Assembly (NCBI GenBank): GCA_038250905.1
Contig: JBBSBV010000012.1
Coordinates: 36,484 to 100,483, forward strand
Source: JAENVU01 sp038250905
GTDB lineage: Bacteria > Actinomycetota > Acidimicrobiia > IMCC26256 > JAENVU01
Direction of reading: 5' to 3'
DNA: 64,000 nucleotides
Below are positions 51,418 through 58,884 of the stretch, one piece after another. The notes under the pieces were generated by a model. That model worked only from the letters and a program-made list of their open reading frames with translations. It did not search any database and was not told the origin of the DNA. The translations under genes and the position numbers were made by a program. Within the stretch, counting starts at the first letter, position 1, and the number at the start of each line of letters is the position of its first letter.

Positions 51418-51597
51418 TGGTCACCGAACGTGTCGTTCCGGCGCTTCTCGTCCTGGTCTCCAGGCCGGGGGCGCCGGTTCGTCGTTCCGGCGACGTGCCG
51501 CATGGGTGGCCCGCGCTCCCGATCTTTGCGGCGATTGTCGCCTCAGTGCGTCTGGGACTCGTTGAGTCGACAAACGGTCGGTGGTGGTCGGGTGTGG

Positions 51598-52245
51598 TCA
51601 GCGCAGGTGGACGATGCCCATCCGTACGCCGGAGATCACGGCCTGGGTGCGGTCCCGGGCGTCGAGCTTGGCGTAGATCGACGCGAGATGGTTCTTCACC
51701 GTCTTCACGCTGATGAACAGTTCCCGACCGATCTCGGTGGTGGAGCGACCGTCGGCCACGGACTGGAGCACTTCCTTCTCGCGGCGCGTGAGAGGGCCGG
51801 TGATGTCGACGACCTCGTCGGCTACCGGTACCTCGGGGAACTGCGCGAGCATCGCCTGCGCGATGTCACGCGAGATCAGGATCTCCCCGGAAGCGACGGC
51901 CCGTACGGAGTCGACGACTTCACGGAGTTCGCAGTCCTTGGTCAGGAACCCGACGGCTCCCGCACGGATCGCACGCGCGCGCAGCGCGTCCTCGTCGTGC
52001 ATCGTGAGCACGAGGATGCGTGACGTCGAACCGTTGGCCGTGATGCGGCGGGTGGCCTCGATCCCGTCGATGACCGGCATGCTCACGTCCATCAGGACGA
52101 CGTCCGGCACCAGGGTCTGCACGAGGTTGACCGCTTCGTTCCCGTCGGCGGCCTCACCGACCACGTTGAGTCCGGCCTCTTCGAGCGCGCGGCGTACTGC
52201 CTGACGCAGCATCTGGTGATCGTCCGCCAGGACCACTCTGGTCAC
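51598..52245 (-). CDS. NarL/FixJ-family response regulator
   Basis: A 215-residue DNA-binding regulator. The receiver has DDHQML acidic residues, phospho-acceptor Asp53 in VVLMDVSMP, Thr in LVLTMHD and Lys in FLTKD. The LuxR-type helix-turn-helix is LTRREKEVLQSVADGRSTTEIGRELFISVKTVKNH (pieces only: LTRREKEVLQ and ISVKTVKNH). It forms a two-component pair with the histidine kinase just upstream (4-bp ATGA overlap). Its targets are unknown. Confidence 0.93.
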   Translation of the reverse strand: MTRVVLADDHQMLRQAVRRALEEAGLNVVGEAADGNEAVNLVQTLVPDVVLMDVSMPVIDGIEATRRITANGSTSRILVLTMHDEDALRARAIRAGAVGFLTKDCELREVVDSVRAVASGEILISRDIAQAMLAQFPEVPVADEVVDITGPLTRREKEVLQSVADGRSTTEIGRELFISVKTVKNHLASIYAKLDARDRTQAVISGVRMGIVHLR

Positions 52246-54029
52246 GAGGTTGCCTCCAGTTGTATTTGCACCGTGGTCCCTGCACCCAGTTCGCTGTCGA
52301 AACGGACCCGTGCGCCGATCGCGTCGGCCCGTTCGCGGATGCCGACGAGACCGTACCGCTCCGGTGTCGGTCGCGACGCGTCCATCCCCGTGCCGTTGTC
52401 ACGCACGACGAGGCGCGCTTGATCGTCGGAGCAATCCCAGATGACGTGCACAGATGACGCATCGGCATGCCGTTCGACGTTCGTGAGCGCTTCTTGGAAG
52501 ATGCGCCACAACTCCTGTTCCACTTGCCGCGGCAGGCGACGATCCGGACAGATCGCCTCGAACGTCGCAACCACCCCCGTGCGTTGCGACCATCGTTTGA
52601 GGTACGGCTCGGCGAGCGGGACGAGTCCGTCGTCCTCGGTCACCGTCGTACGGAGTTGGTACAGCGTCTCGCGCAACTCGACGACGACCTCCCGCACCAC
52701 GCGATGGAGTTCCGGGAGCGCGGGGTCGCTGTAGCGGTTCGACAACCGGTCGAGCTCGAATCCGATGTACGCGAGCGACTGTGCGGTGCGATCGTGCAGG
52801 TCACGGGCAATGCGGGCCCGTTCGGCCTCCGCACCGAGGGTCCGGAGCCGGCCGAACCACCGGGCGTTGTCGACCGCCAGCGCGAGCGACGACGCGATAC
52901 GTGAGAAGAGTTCCGCGTCGGCAGTGGAGATGCGATCAGGCGCCCGGTGTTCGACCGCGACCAACCCGACGACGCGATCCGGCGTCCGGAGCCCGACGAT
53001 CATGGCGCTGCTCGCGAACTCGCCGTTCCACAGCTCGCGCTGGGACGTCGTGCTCTCGACCCGCACCACCCCGGGTTTGTCGAGCGCCTCGCGGATACGC
53101 GACGGCAACTCGTCGGTCTGGAGATGTTCCGCGACCGCGGCACCTTCGGCGAGCTGCGTGCGCCATGAAGCACTCGTCTCGTCGGCGAGGAGCACGACGA
53201 GGACGTCGGGCTCGAAGACCTCGCGCAACGTATCGCGGGCGGAAGCAACGACTTCGGCGAGGTCGAGTGAATCGGGGAGTGTGCGGACCACGTCGTGCAG
53301 CGCATGGAAGAGGTCGTTCGCGAGCGTCATCCGCGAGACCTCGTCTGCGCTCTCCCGTTCTCGTTCTTCCGCTTCGAGCCAGAGCTGCCGGGTGTAGCCA
53401 CCGACGACCGCGGCGGCGATCACGACGATCGAGACGAGCAGCCCGGTCCGGAGCGCGTCCTGGCTCGCGCCGCCGACTGCATCGGCCATGAGAATGGTGC
53501 CCGCGGTGAGCAGCGCCGCGAAGCAGCCCTCGCGGTAGCCCCATCCGTAGGCCGCCAGCAGGACGAGCGGGATCGGCATGAGGAGGAACGGACTCGACCA
53601 CGTGTCAGTGACCGCGATGGAGCCGACCGCGATGAGCAGGTCGATGACGACCCAGAGTTCGGCCCGCCACGTGGCCGGATAGATCTGCAGCGGCTTCATC
53701 GTCCGGAAGACGGTGTTCGCCAACAACACCGAACCTGCGATGTACAGCGCGTGCATGTCGGGCTGGTGTGTGGTCAGGGCGAGGGCCGTCCCCACGGCCA
53801 GGCAGACCCAGCGCAGCCAGGTGACGAGCGGGCCGAGGCGGCCGAGTTCCTCGACCGAGCGGGGATCGAGGCGAGGTCCGATCCGACGGGTCCAACCCCG
53901 GAAGCGACGAGGCCGGCCCGCGGCACGGCGGCTCGCCCGGGCGGCTCGGCGTTTCACCGCGCGGCTGGGCGCATCGGTGCGGCGGAGGGGAGGTGGGATG
54001 GTCTCGATCGCGCAATTGTGGCCTGCCAC
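52242..54029 (-). CDS. Membrane sensor histidine kinase with GAF domain
   Basis: A 595-residue NarX/DesK-like kinase. A basic cytoplasmic N-terminus of about 65 residues is followed by four to five membrane helices (about residues 70-215), a linker helix and a GAF domain (about 230-395). The HisKA_3 dimerisation helix has phospho-acceptor H412 in ARIARDLHDRTAQSL. The ATPase has EALTNVERHADAS, DNGTGMD and GLVGIRERADAIGA. The GAF domain may bind a small molecule or sense redox. The start GTG 54029 is less certain; it diverges from coaE. Confidence 0.92.
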   Translation of the reverse strand: MAGHNCAIETIPPPLRRTDAPSRAVKRRAARASRRAAGRPRRFRGWTRRIGPRLDPRSVEELGRLGPLVTWLRWVCLAVGTALALTTHQPDMHALYIAGSVLLANTVFRTMKPLQIYPATWRAELWVVIDLLIAVGSIAVTDTWSSPFLLMPIPLVLLAAYGWGYREGCFAALLTAGTILMADAVGGASQDALRTGLLVSIVVIAAAVVGGYTRQLWLEAEERERESADEVSRMTLANDLFHALHDVVRTLPDSLDLAEVVASARDTLREVFEPDVLVVLLADETSASWRTQLAEGAAVAEHLQTDELPSRIREALDKPGVVRVESTTSQRELWNGEFASSAMIVGLRTPDRVVGLVAVEHRAPDRISTADAELFSRIASSLALAVDNARWFGRLRTLGAEAERARIARDLHDRTAQSLAYIGFELDRLSNRYSDPALPELHRVVREVVVELRETLYQLRTTVTEDDGLVPLAEPYLKRWSQRTGVVATFEAICPDRRLPRQVEQELWRIFQEALTNVERHADASSVHVIWDCSDDQARLVVRDNGTGMDASRPTPERYGLVGIRERADAIGARVRFDSELGAGTTVQIQLEATS

Positions 54030-54083
54030 GTCGTCGTGGGCCGGTCAATCGCACTTCGCGGTCCGGCTCCTAGGATCCCGACC

Positions 54084-54695
54084 ATGCTGCTGGTCGGTCT
54101 CACCGGAGGTATCGGGGCGGGGAAGTCGACGGTGGCGTCGCTCCTCGCCGAGCGGGGTGCGGTCATCCTCGATGCCGATCGCGTCGCCCGCGACGTCGTG
54201 GAACCGGGCCAACCCGCGTTCGACGCCCTGGTGGAGCGGTTCGGCCCCGAGATCGTCGGAGCCGACGGACACCTCGACCGTCAGGCCCTTGCGGACCGCG
54301 CCTTTGCCACCGACGAGGCCCGGGAAGCGCTCAACGCCATCACCCACCCGGCGGTCCACGCCGAGTTCGGCAAGCGGATGTTGGAGGCACCGCCCGACGC
54401 GATCGTGGTGATGGACGTGCCCCTGCTGGTCGAATCCAACACCGCGGCCGAGCGGGGCTACGAGGTGGTGATCGTCGTCGAGGCGCCCGAGGACCTGCGG
54501 CTCGACCGCCTCGAGGGCCGGGGACTCGACCGCGCCGATGCCGCCGCCCGGATGCGGGCCCAGGCCACCGACGAGGAGCGCCGGGCCGTCGCCACCCACC
54601 TCGTGGACAACGGCACCGACCACGCCGCTCTCGTCACCCAGGTCGACGCCCTCTGGGCCGACCTCCAATCCCGCCACCTCAACAAACCCACCTGA
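54084..54695 (+). CDS. coaE: Dephospho-CoA kinase
   Basis: A 203-residue P-loop kinase for the last step of coenzyme A synthesis. The P-loop is GLTGGIGAGKST near residue 5. LDADRVARDV, ITHPAVHAEF and VMDVPLLVES are CoaE signatures, and DRLEGRGLDRADAAARM forms the lid. ATG 54084 lies 7 nt after TAGGAT (54071-54076). Its neighbourhood with uvrB and uvrA is common in actinobacteria (coaE next to uvrB). Confidence 0.95.
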   Translation: MLLVGLTGGIGAGKSTVASLLAERGAVILDADRVARDVVEPGQPAFDALVERFGPEIVGADGHLDRQALADRAFATDEAREALNAITHPAVHAEFGKRMLEAPPDAIVVMDVPLLVESNTAAERGYEVVIVVEAPEDLRLDRLEGRGLDRADAAARMRAQATDEERRAVATHLVDNGTDHAALVTQVDALWADLQSRHLNKPT

Positions 54696-54741
54696 CCCCC
54701 GCCCGCCTCACACCCCTCAAACGCGCGTCGCCGCGTCCGAT

Positions 54742-54817
54742 GTGCGGATGTCTGCACCACGACGGTGATCCGCACAACGCAACCTCGACACCGGCGGTCA
54801 CACCCAAGGCATACGGT
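54742..54817 (+). repeat. Copy 1 of an inverted-repeat/promoter module
   Basis: GTGCGGAT (54742-54749) and ATCCGCAC (54768-54775) enclose an 18-nt spacer. After 19 nt comes CGGTCACAC (54795-54803), 8 nt, then TACGGT (54812-54817). The whole arrangement recurs at 55743-55816, before uvrB. Identical spacer length and identical downstream elements argue against chance. It sits about 65 nt before the broken DUF559-type gene. Confidence 0.75.
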
Positions 54818-54881
54818 CGACGGACTTCCTCGAACACGCCGTCAGCGTCGGTCGACGCGCGAAACACCCGAGGAATCCGTC

Positions 54882-55813
54882 GTGAACCCAGTTCTACGCC
54901 TCGTGCTCGACGTGGCCGAGCTTCAGCGTGGCATCGTCAGCCGCGAGCAGGCCCGACGTGTGGGCGTCACCGACGCCCAACTCGATGCGTCCATCCGTAG
55001 CGGCCTCCTGCTCGCGGTCGCGCCAACCGGCCTCTACCGCGTTCGGGGCGCCTCGATGTCACCGTGGAAGCGTCACGCCAACAGCCGCGGATGCGTCGAG
55101 TCGAGATCGCGACGGGCGACCACTCCTTCTTCACGGTGCGTGTTCACCGATTTCGCAGCTACGGCGAGCCGCGGCTCGTTGTCGACGGCCTCCGGTGCGT
55201 CGACGCGGCCCGGACGTTGATCGATATCGCACCGCACCTCGACGCGGAAACGCTCGAAGCGGTGTTCGAACGGGCACGACGTCTCGGGTTGGTGTCCATC
55301 GAAGCGCTGGCCCGCCGGTTCGCGATCGTCGGAGGCAAGGGACGCCCCGGGACCGGGCGGATCCGCACCCTCCTGGCCGGAACGACGCCGAACCCACTGG
55401 AGTCCCTGCTCGAGGTCAAAGCCTGGCGGCTCGTCCGGAGTTCCACGCTGCCCGACCCGGTACGACAGCTTCCCGTCACCGTCGGCGCCCAGAACTACCG
55501 GCTCGACTTCGCGTGGCCGCACCTGCGTGCCGCCTTCGAGACCGAGGGTTTCGAGTGGCACGGCACGCACGCTCGGTGGAAGCAGGATCGGATCCGCACC
55601 TCGGCGCTCGAGGGGCTGGGCTGGCGCACGGTGGTCGCCACCTGGGCCGATGTCGTGTCTCGGCCGGCCGAAACCATCGAGCGCCTCGCGGCCATGCTCG
55701 CCGAACGAACCGCGCTGGTCCGGTCGGGTGAACGCTTTCGATGTGCGGATCCCCGTACTGATGCGGTGATCCGCACATCGAACTCCGGAAGAGGTGTCAC
55801 ACCTCGGGCGTAG
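54882..55813 (+). pseudogene. Broken AbiEi/DUF559-type gene
   Basis: Two frames together resemble one family. From GTG 54882 the first frame gives an AbiEi-type winged-helix start (VLDVAELQRGIVSREQARRVGV, then SIRSGLLLAVAPTGLYRVRGA). It loses similarity after about base 55075. A second frame, open 55064-55813, supplies the C-terminal part: RVHRFR, DGLRCVDAARTLIDIA, then a DUF559 endonuclease-like domain with LDFAWPHLRAAFETEGFEWHGTHARWKQDRIR. The usual central SHRSAAALWGL-type segment is missing. An internal deletion with frame change is the simplest reading. The second frame could still be expressed alone from GTG 55064. Confidence 0.7.
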
Positions 55814-55816
55814 GGT
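55743..55816 (+). promoter_or_regulatory. Copy 2 of the module: uvrB promoter
   Basis: GTGCGGAT (55743-55750) and ATCCGCAC (55769-55776) flank an 18-nt spacer. GTGTCACAC (55794-55802), 8 nt, then TAGGGT (55811-55816) follow; the uvrB GTG comes 6 nt later, so the message is likely leaderless. TGTCA-x3-N8-TANNNT matches the core and spacing of the mycobacterial DNA-damage promoter (RecA-NDp, TTGTCRGTG-N8-TANNNT). The module overlaps the 3' end of the DUF559-type frame. Confidence 0.65.
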
Positions 55817-55822
55817 GGCGGG

Positions 55823-57859
55823 GTGCCCGAATTCCAGCTCGTGTCCGACTTCGAACCGTCGGGCGACCAACCGAAAGCGATTGCGGAGCTCGCCGCCGGG
55901 GTGGAGGCGGGCGAGCGATACCAGACCCTGCTCGGCATCACCGGGTCCGGGAAGTCGTTCACGATCGCCGGTCTCATCGCCGAGGTGCAGCGGCCGACGC
56001 TGATCCTCGCGCCCAACAAGAGCCTGGCCGCCCAGCTCGCGTCCGAGTTCCGCGAGTTCTTCCCGCACAACCGGGTCGAGTACTTCGTCTCCTATTACGA
56101 CTACTACCAGCCCGAGGCGTACATCCCGTCGAGCGACACCTTCATCGAGAAGGACTCGTCGATCAACGACGAGATCGACCGGCTCCGCCACAGTGCCACC
56201 AGCGCCCTGTTGTCGCGGCGTGACGTCATCATCATCGCGAGCGTCTCGGCCATCTACGGCCTCGGTTCGCCGGAGACCTACGCCACCCAGCTGCTGACCC
56301 TGAACGTGGGTGAGGAGCACGACCAGCGGGCCATCCTCAAGCGGCTCGTGGAGCTGCAGTACGAGCGCAACGACATGTCGTTCGTGCGCAACAAGTTCCG
56401 GGTGCGGGGCGACACCATCGAGATCTTCCCGGCGTACGAGGAACACGGCATCCGGGTGCAGCTCTTCGGCGACGAGATCGAGCGCATCATGTCGGTCGAC
56501 CCGGTCACGGGTGAGCTGGTCGAGGACCTCCAGACGCTGGTCCTGTTCCCGGCCTCGCATTACGTCACGCAGGAGGAACAGCTCAAGCGGGCGATGGACG
56601 GCATCGAAGCCGAGATGTTCGAGCGCCTGGCCTGGCTCGAGGACCGCGGCAAGCTGCTCGAGGCCCAGCGCCTCCGCATGCGCACGACCTACGACCTCGA
56701 GATGATGCGCGAGATCGGGTTCTGCTCCGGCATCGAGAACTACTCGCGTCACCTCGACGGCCGGGTCGCCGGCGAGGCGCCGTACACGCTGCTCGATTAC
56801 TTTCCGAAGGACTTCCTCATGGTCCTCGACGAGAGCCATGTGACGGTCCCGCAGCTGCACGGTCAGTACGAGGGTGACCGGTCCCGGAAGGAGACGCTGG
56901 TCGAGCACGGGTTCCGCCTCCCGAGTGCGATGGACAACCGGCCGCTCCGATTCGAGGAGTTCGGCGAAAAGATCAACCAGGTCGTGTTCATGTCGGCCAC
57001 GCCGAGCCCCTACGAGCTCGAGATCTCCACCCAGGTCGTGGAACAGGTGGTCCGACCGACCGGCCTGATGGATCCCGAGGTGATCATCCGCCCGACCAAG
57101 GGCCAGATCGACGACCTCGTCAACGAGATCAACCTCCGGGCCGAACGGGACCAGCGGGTGCTCGTCACCACACTCACCAAGAAGATGTCCGAGGACCTCA
57201 CCGACTACCTCCTCGAACTCGGTATCCGCGTGCGCTACCTGCACAGCGAGGTCGACACGCTCGAGCGGGTCGAGATCCTGCGTTCCCTCCGGCTCGGCGA
57301 GTTCGACGTCCTCATCGGCATCAACCTGCTCCGGGAGGGCCTCGACCTGCCCGAGGTGTCGTTCGTGGCGATCCTCGACGCCGACAAGGAAGGCTTCCTC
57401 CGGTCGTCCACCAGCCTCATCCAGACCATGGGACGGGCCGCCCGTAACGTCGAGGGCCAGGTCGTGATGTACGCCGACCGCGTCACCGACTCCATGAAGT
57501 TCGCGATCAGCGAGACCAACCGGCGTCGGAAGCGTCAGCTCGAATACAACGAAGAGCACGGCATCGACCCGCAGACCATCCGCAAGAAGGTCACCGACAT
57601 CCTGGAGATGGTGCGCCTCCGCGACAGCGACGACAGCGGCTCGTCGGGATCCCGGAGCGGTCGTGGCCGCGGCCGGAGCCGGAAGAGCAGCGCGTTGTTC
57701 GCTGACCTCCAGGGTGTCCCACCGGACGAGCTCGGCCGGCTGATCCAGACCCTCCAGGAGGAGATGCACGAGGCGGCCAAGGACCTCCGGTTCGAGGAGG
57801 CCGCCCGCCTCCGCGACGAGGTCAACGAACTCAAGCGCGAACTCAAAGCGGTGAGCTGA
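55823..57859 (+). CDS. uvrB: Excinuclease ABC subunit B
   Basis: A 678-residue nucleotide-excision repair helicase-like protein that verifies damage with UvrA and recruits UvrC. Walker A GITGSGKS contains K44. The beta-hairpin YFVSYYDYYQPEAY is intact. Helicase motifs include LDESHVTV, FMSATPSPYE and QTMGRAARN. A basic Ser/Arg-rich linker (SRSGRGRGRSRKSS) precedes the C-terminal UVR domain (AAKDLRFEEAARLRDEV). GTG 55823 is the family start. The last 17 bp overlap the convergent methyltransferase gene. Confidence 0.97.
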   Translation: MPEFQLVSDFEPSGDQPKAIAELAAGVEAGERYQTLLGITGSGKSFTIAGLIAEVQRPTLILAPNKSLAAQLASEFREFFPHNRVEYFVSYYDYYQPEAYIPSSDTFIEKDSSINDEIDRLRHSATSALLSRRDVIIIASVSAIYGLGSPETYATQLLTLNVGEEHDQRAILKRLVELQYERNDMSFVRNKFRVRGDTIEIFPAYEEHGIRVQLFGDEIERIMSVDPVTGELVEDLQTLVLFPASHYVTQEEQLKRAMDGIEAEMFERLAWLEDRGKLLEAQRLRMRTTYDLEMMREIGFCSGIENYSRHLDGRVAGEAPYTLLDYFPKDFLMVLDESHVTVPQLHGQYEGDRSRKETLVEHGFRLPSAMDNRPLRFEEFGEKINQVVFMSATPSPYELEISTQVVEQVVRPTGLMDPEVIIRPTKGQIDDLVNEINLRAERDQRVLVTTLTKKMSEDLTDYLLELGIRVRYLHSEVDTLERVEILRSLRLGEFDVLIGINLLREGLDLPEVSFVAILDADKEGFLRSSTSLIQTMGRAARNVEGQVVMYADRVTDSMKFAISETNRRRKRQLEYNEEHGIDPQTIRKKVTDILEMVRLRDSDDSGSSGSRSGRGRGRSRKSSALFADLQGVPPDELGRLIQTLQEEMHEAAKDLRFEEAARLRDEVNELKRELKAVS

Positions 57860-58820
57860 GTCCTCCGGACCCCGCCGTCACCGCGAAGGCCGACGCGATC
57901 GCCTCCACATGACGATGATCGGTGCCGCAGCAACCACCGATCACATGCAGCTGCGGGAGTCCGTCCCTGAGCGCCACGTACCACTGCGCGAGGTCGACCG
58001 GATTGCCCGCATCGAGCACCTCCATCTCGTCGAGTTCCTGATGGCTGAGCGTCGACGCGTTCGCACGAACACCGCGCAGCCGACCACTCCAGCCGGCCGC
58101 CGCGTCGAGGACCGCAGCGAAGTGAGTCGGATGCGCACAGTTGACCATGTAGTGGGTGACATACCCGTCGGTCGCCGAATCGGTGGCCTCGATCGCCTCA
58201 CCGAGCGTCATACCCGACGGGAGTCGACCGTCGGTCTCCAGCGTGAACGAGATCACGACCGGAAGGGCGTGCGCTCGGGCCGCTCGGACGATCCCGACGG
58301 CTTCGTCCACGTAACAGATCGTCATCGCAGTCGCGAGGTCGATCGACGTGTCGGCCATCACCCCGATCTGGAACGAGTGGTAGTCGCACGCCTCCTCAGC
58401 GGTCATCGCGTCGTCGATCCGGTAGCCGTCGCCTCGCGGCCCGACGACGCCACCGACGAGCAGGGGGCCAGGTCCTCGCCAACTGCTCCGAAAGCTCTCG
58501 GGCACCGCGACCGCAGCGGCGATGAGCTCGGCGAGCGCAGTCCGATCGTGACCGAGAGTCGCGGCCCAGTCCGGGTTGGCCCGCCAGGTGGCGGCCTCGA
58601 GCAGGCAAGCAGCACCCGTGCGCCCGGCGATGCCGACGTAATGGGCGTAGTACTCGGCGAGAAGCGCCCGTCCGTCGGACGTTCCGGCGAGTGGGTACGC
58701 CGCGAACGAAGGAAGTTCGACACCCTTGTCGAACACCAACCAGGTTTCCAGACCGGCGTCGGTGACGACGACCGTGTCGGGAGTGGGGAACGGGGAACGC
58801 GGAACCGTGTTTGCAGTCAT
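57843..58820 (-). CDS. Homocysteine S-methyltransferase family protein
   Basis: A 325-residue TIM barrel of the MmuM/BHMT family. The zinc ligands are Cys in MVNCAHP and the Cys pair in GGCCGTDHRH. TDAGLETWLVFDKGVELP is the N-terminal barrel start and VISFTLETDGRLPSG is conserved. Members methylate homocysteine from S-methylmethionine, SAM or betaine; the donor here is unknown. ATG 58820 is chosen by homology. A 17-bp overlap with uvrB lies at its 3' end. Confidence 0.87.
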   Translation of the reverse strand: MTANTVPRSPFPTPDTVVVTDAGLETWLVFDKGVELPSFAAYPLAGTSDGRALLAEYYAHYVGIAGRTGAACLLEAATWRANPDWAATLGHDRTALAELIAAAVAVPESFRSSWRGPGPLLVGGVVGPRGDGYRIDDAMTAEEACDYHSFQIGVMADTSIDLATAMTICYVDEAVGIVRAARAHALPVVISFTLETDGRLPSGMTLGEAIEATDSATDGYVTHYMVNCAHPTHFAAVLDAAAGWSGRLRGVRANASTLSHQELDEMEVLDAGNPVDLAQWYVALRDGLPQLHVIGGCCGTDHRHVEAIASAFAVTAGSGGLSSPL

Positions 58821-58884
58821 GGTGGCTACAGAACCACGAAATAGCCGTCGCTGCTTGAGGACTGCGTGAGGATTTCCCGGAAGA

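Noticed and set aside
55073..57769. An 898-codon open frame antisense to uvrB
   Set aside because: Codon bias in GC-rich DNA keeps antisense frames open. The translation is low in hydrophobic order, with Asp/Glu/Arg/Val repeats and no domain, while uvrB is certain.
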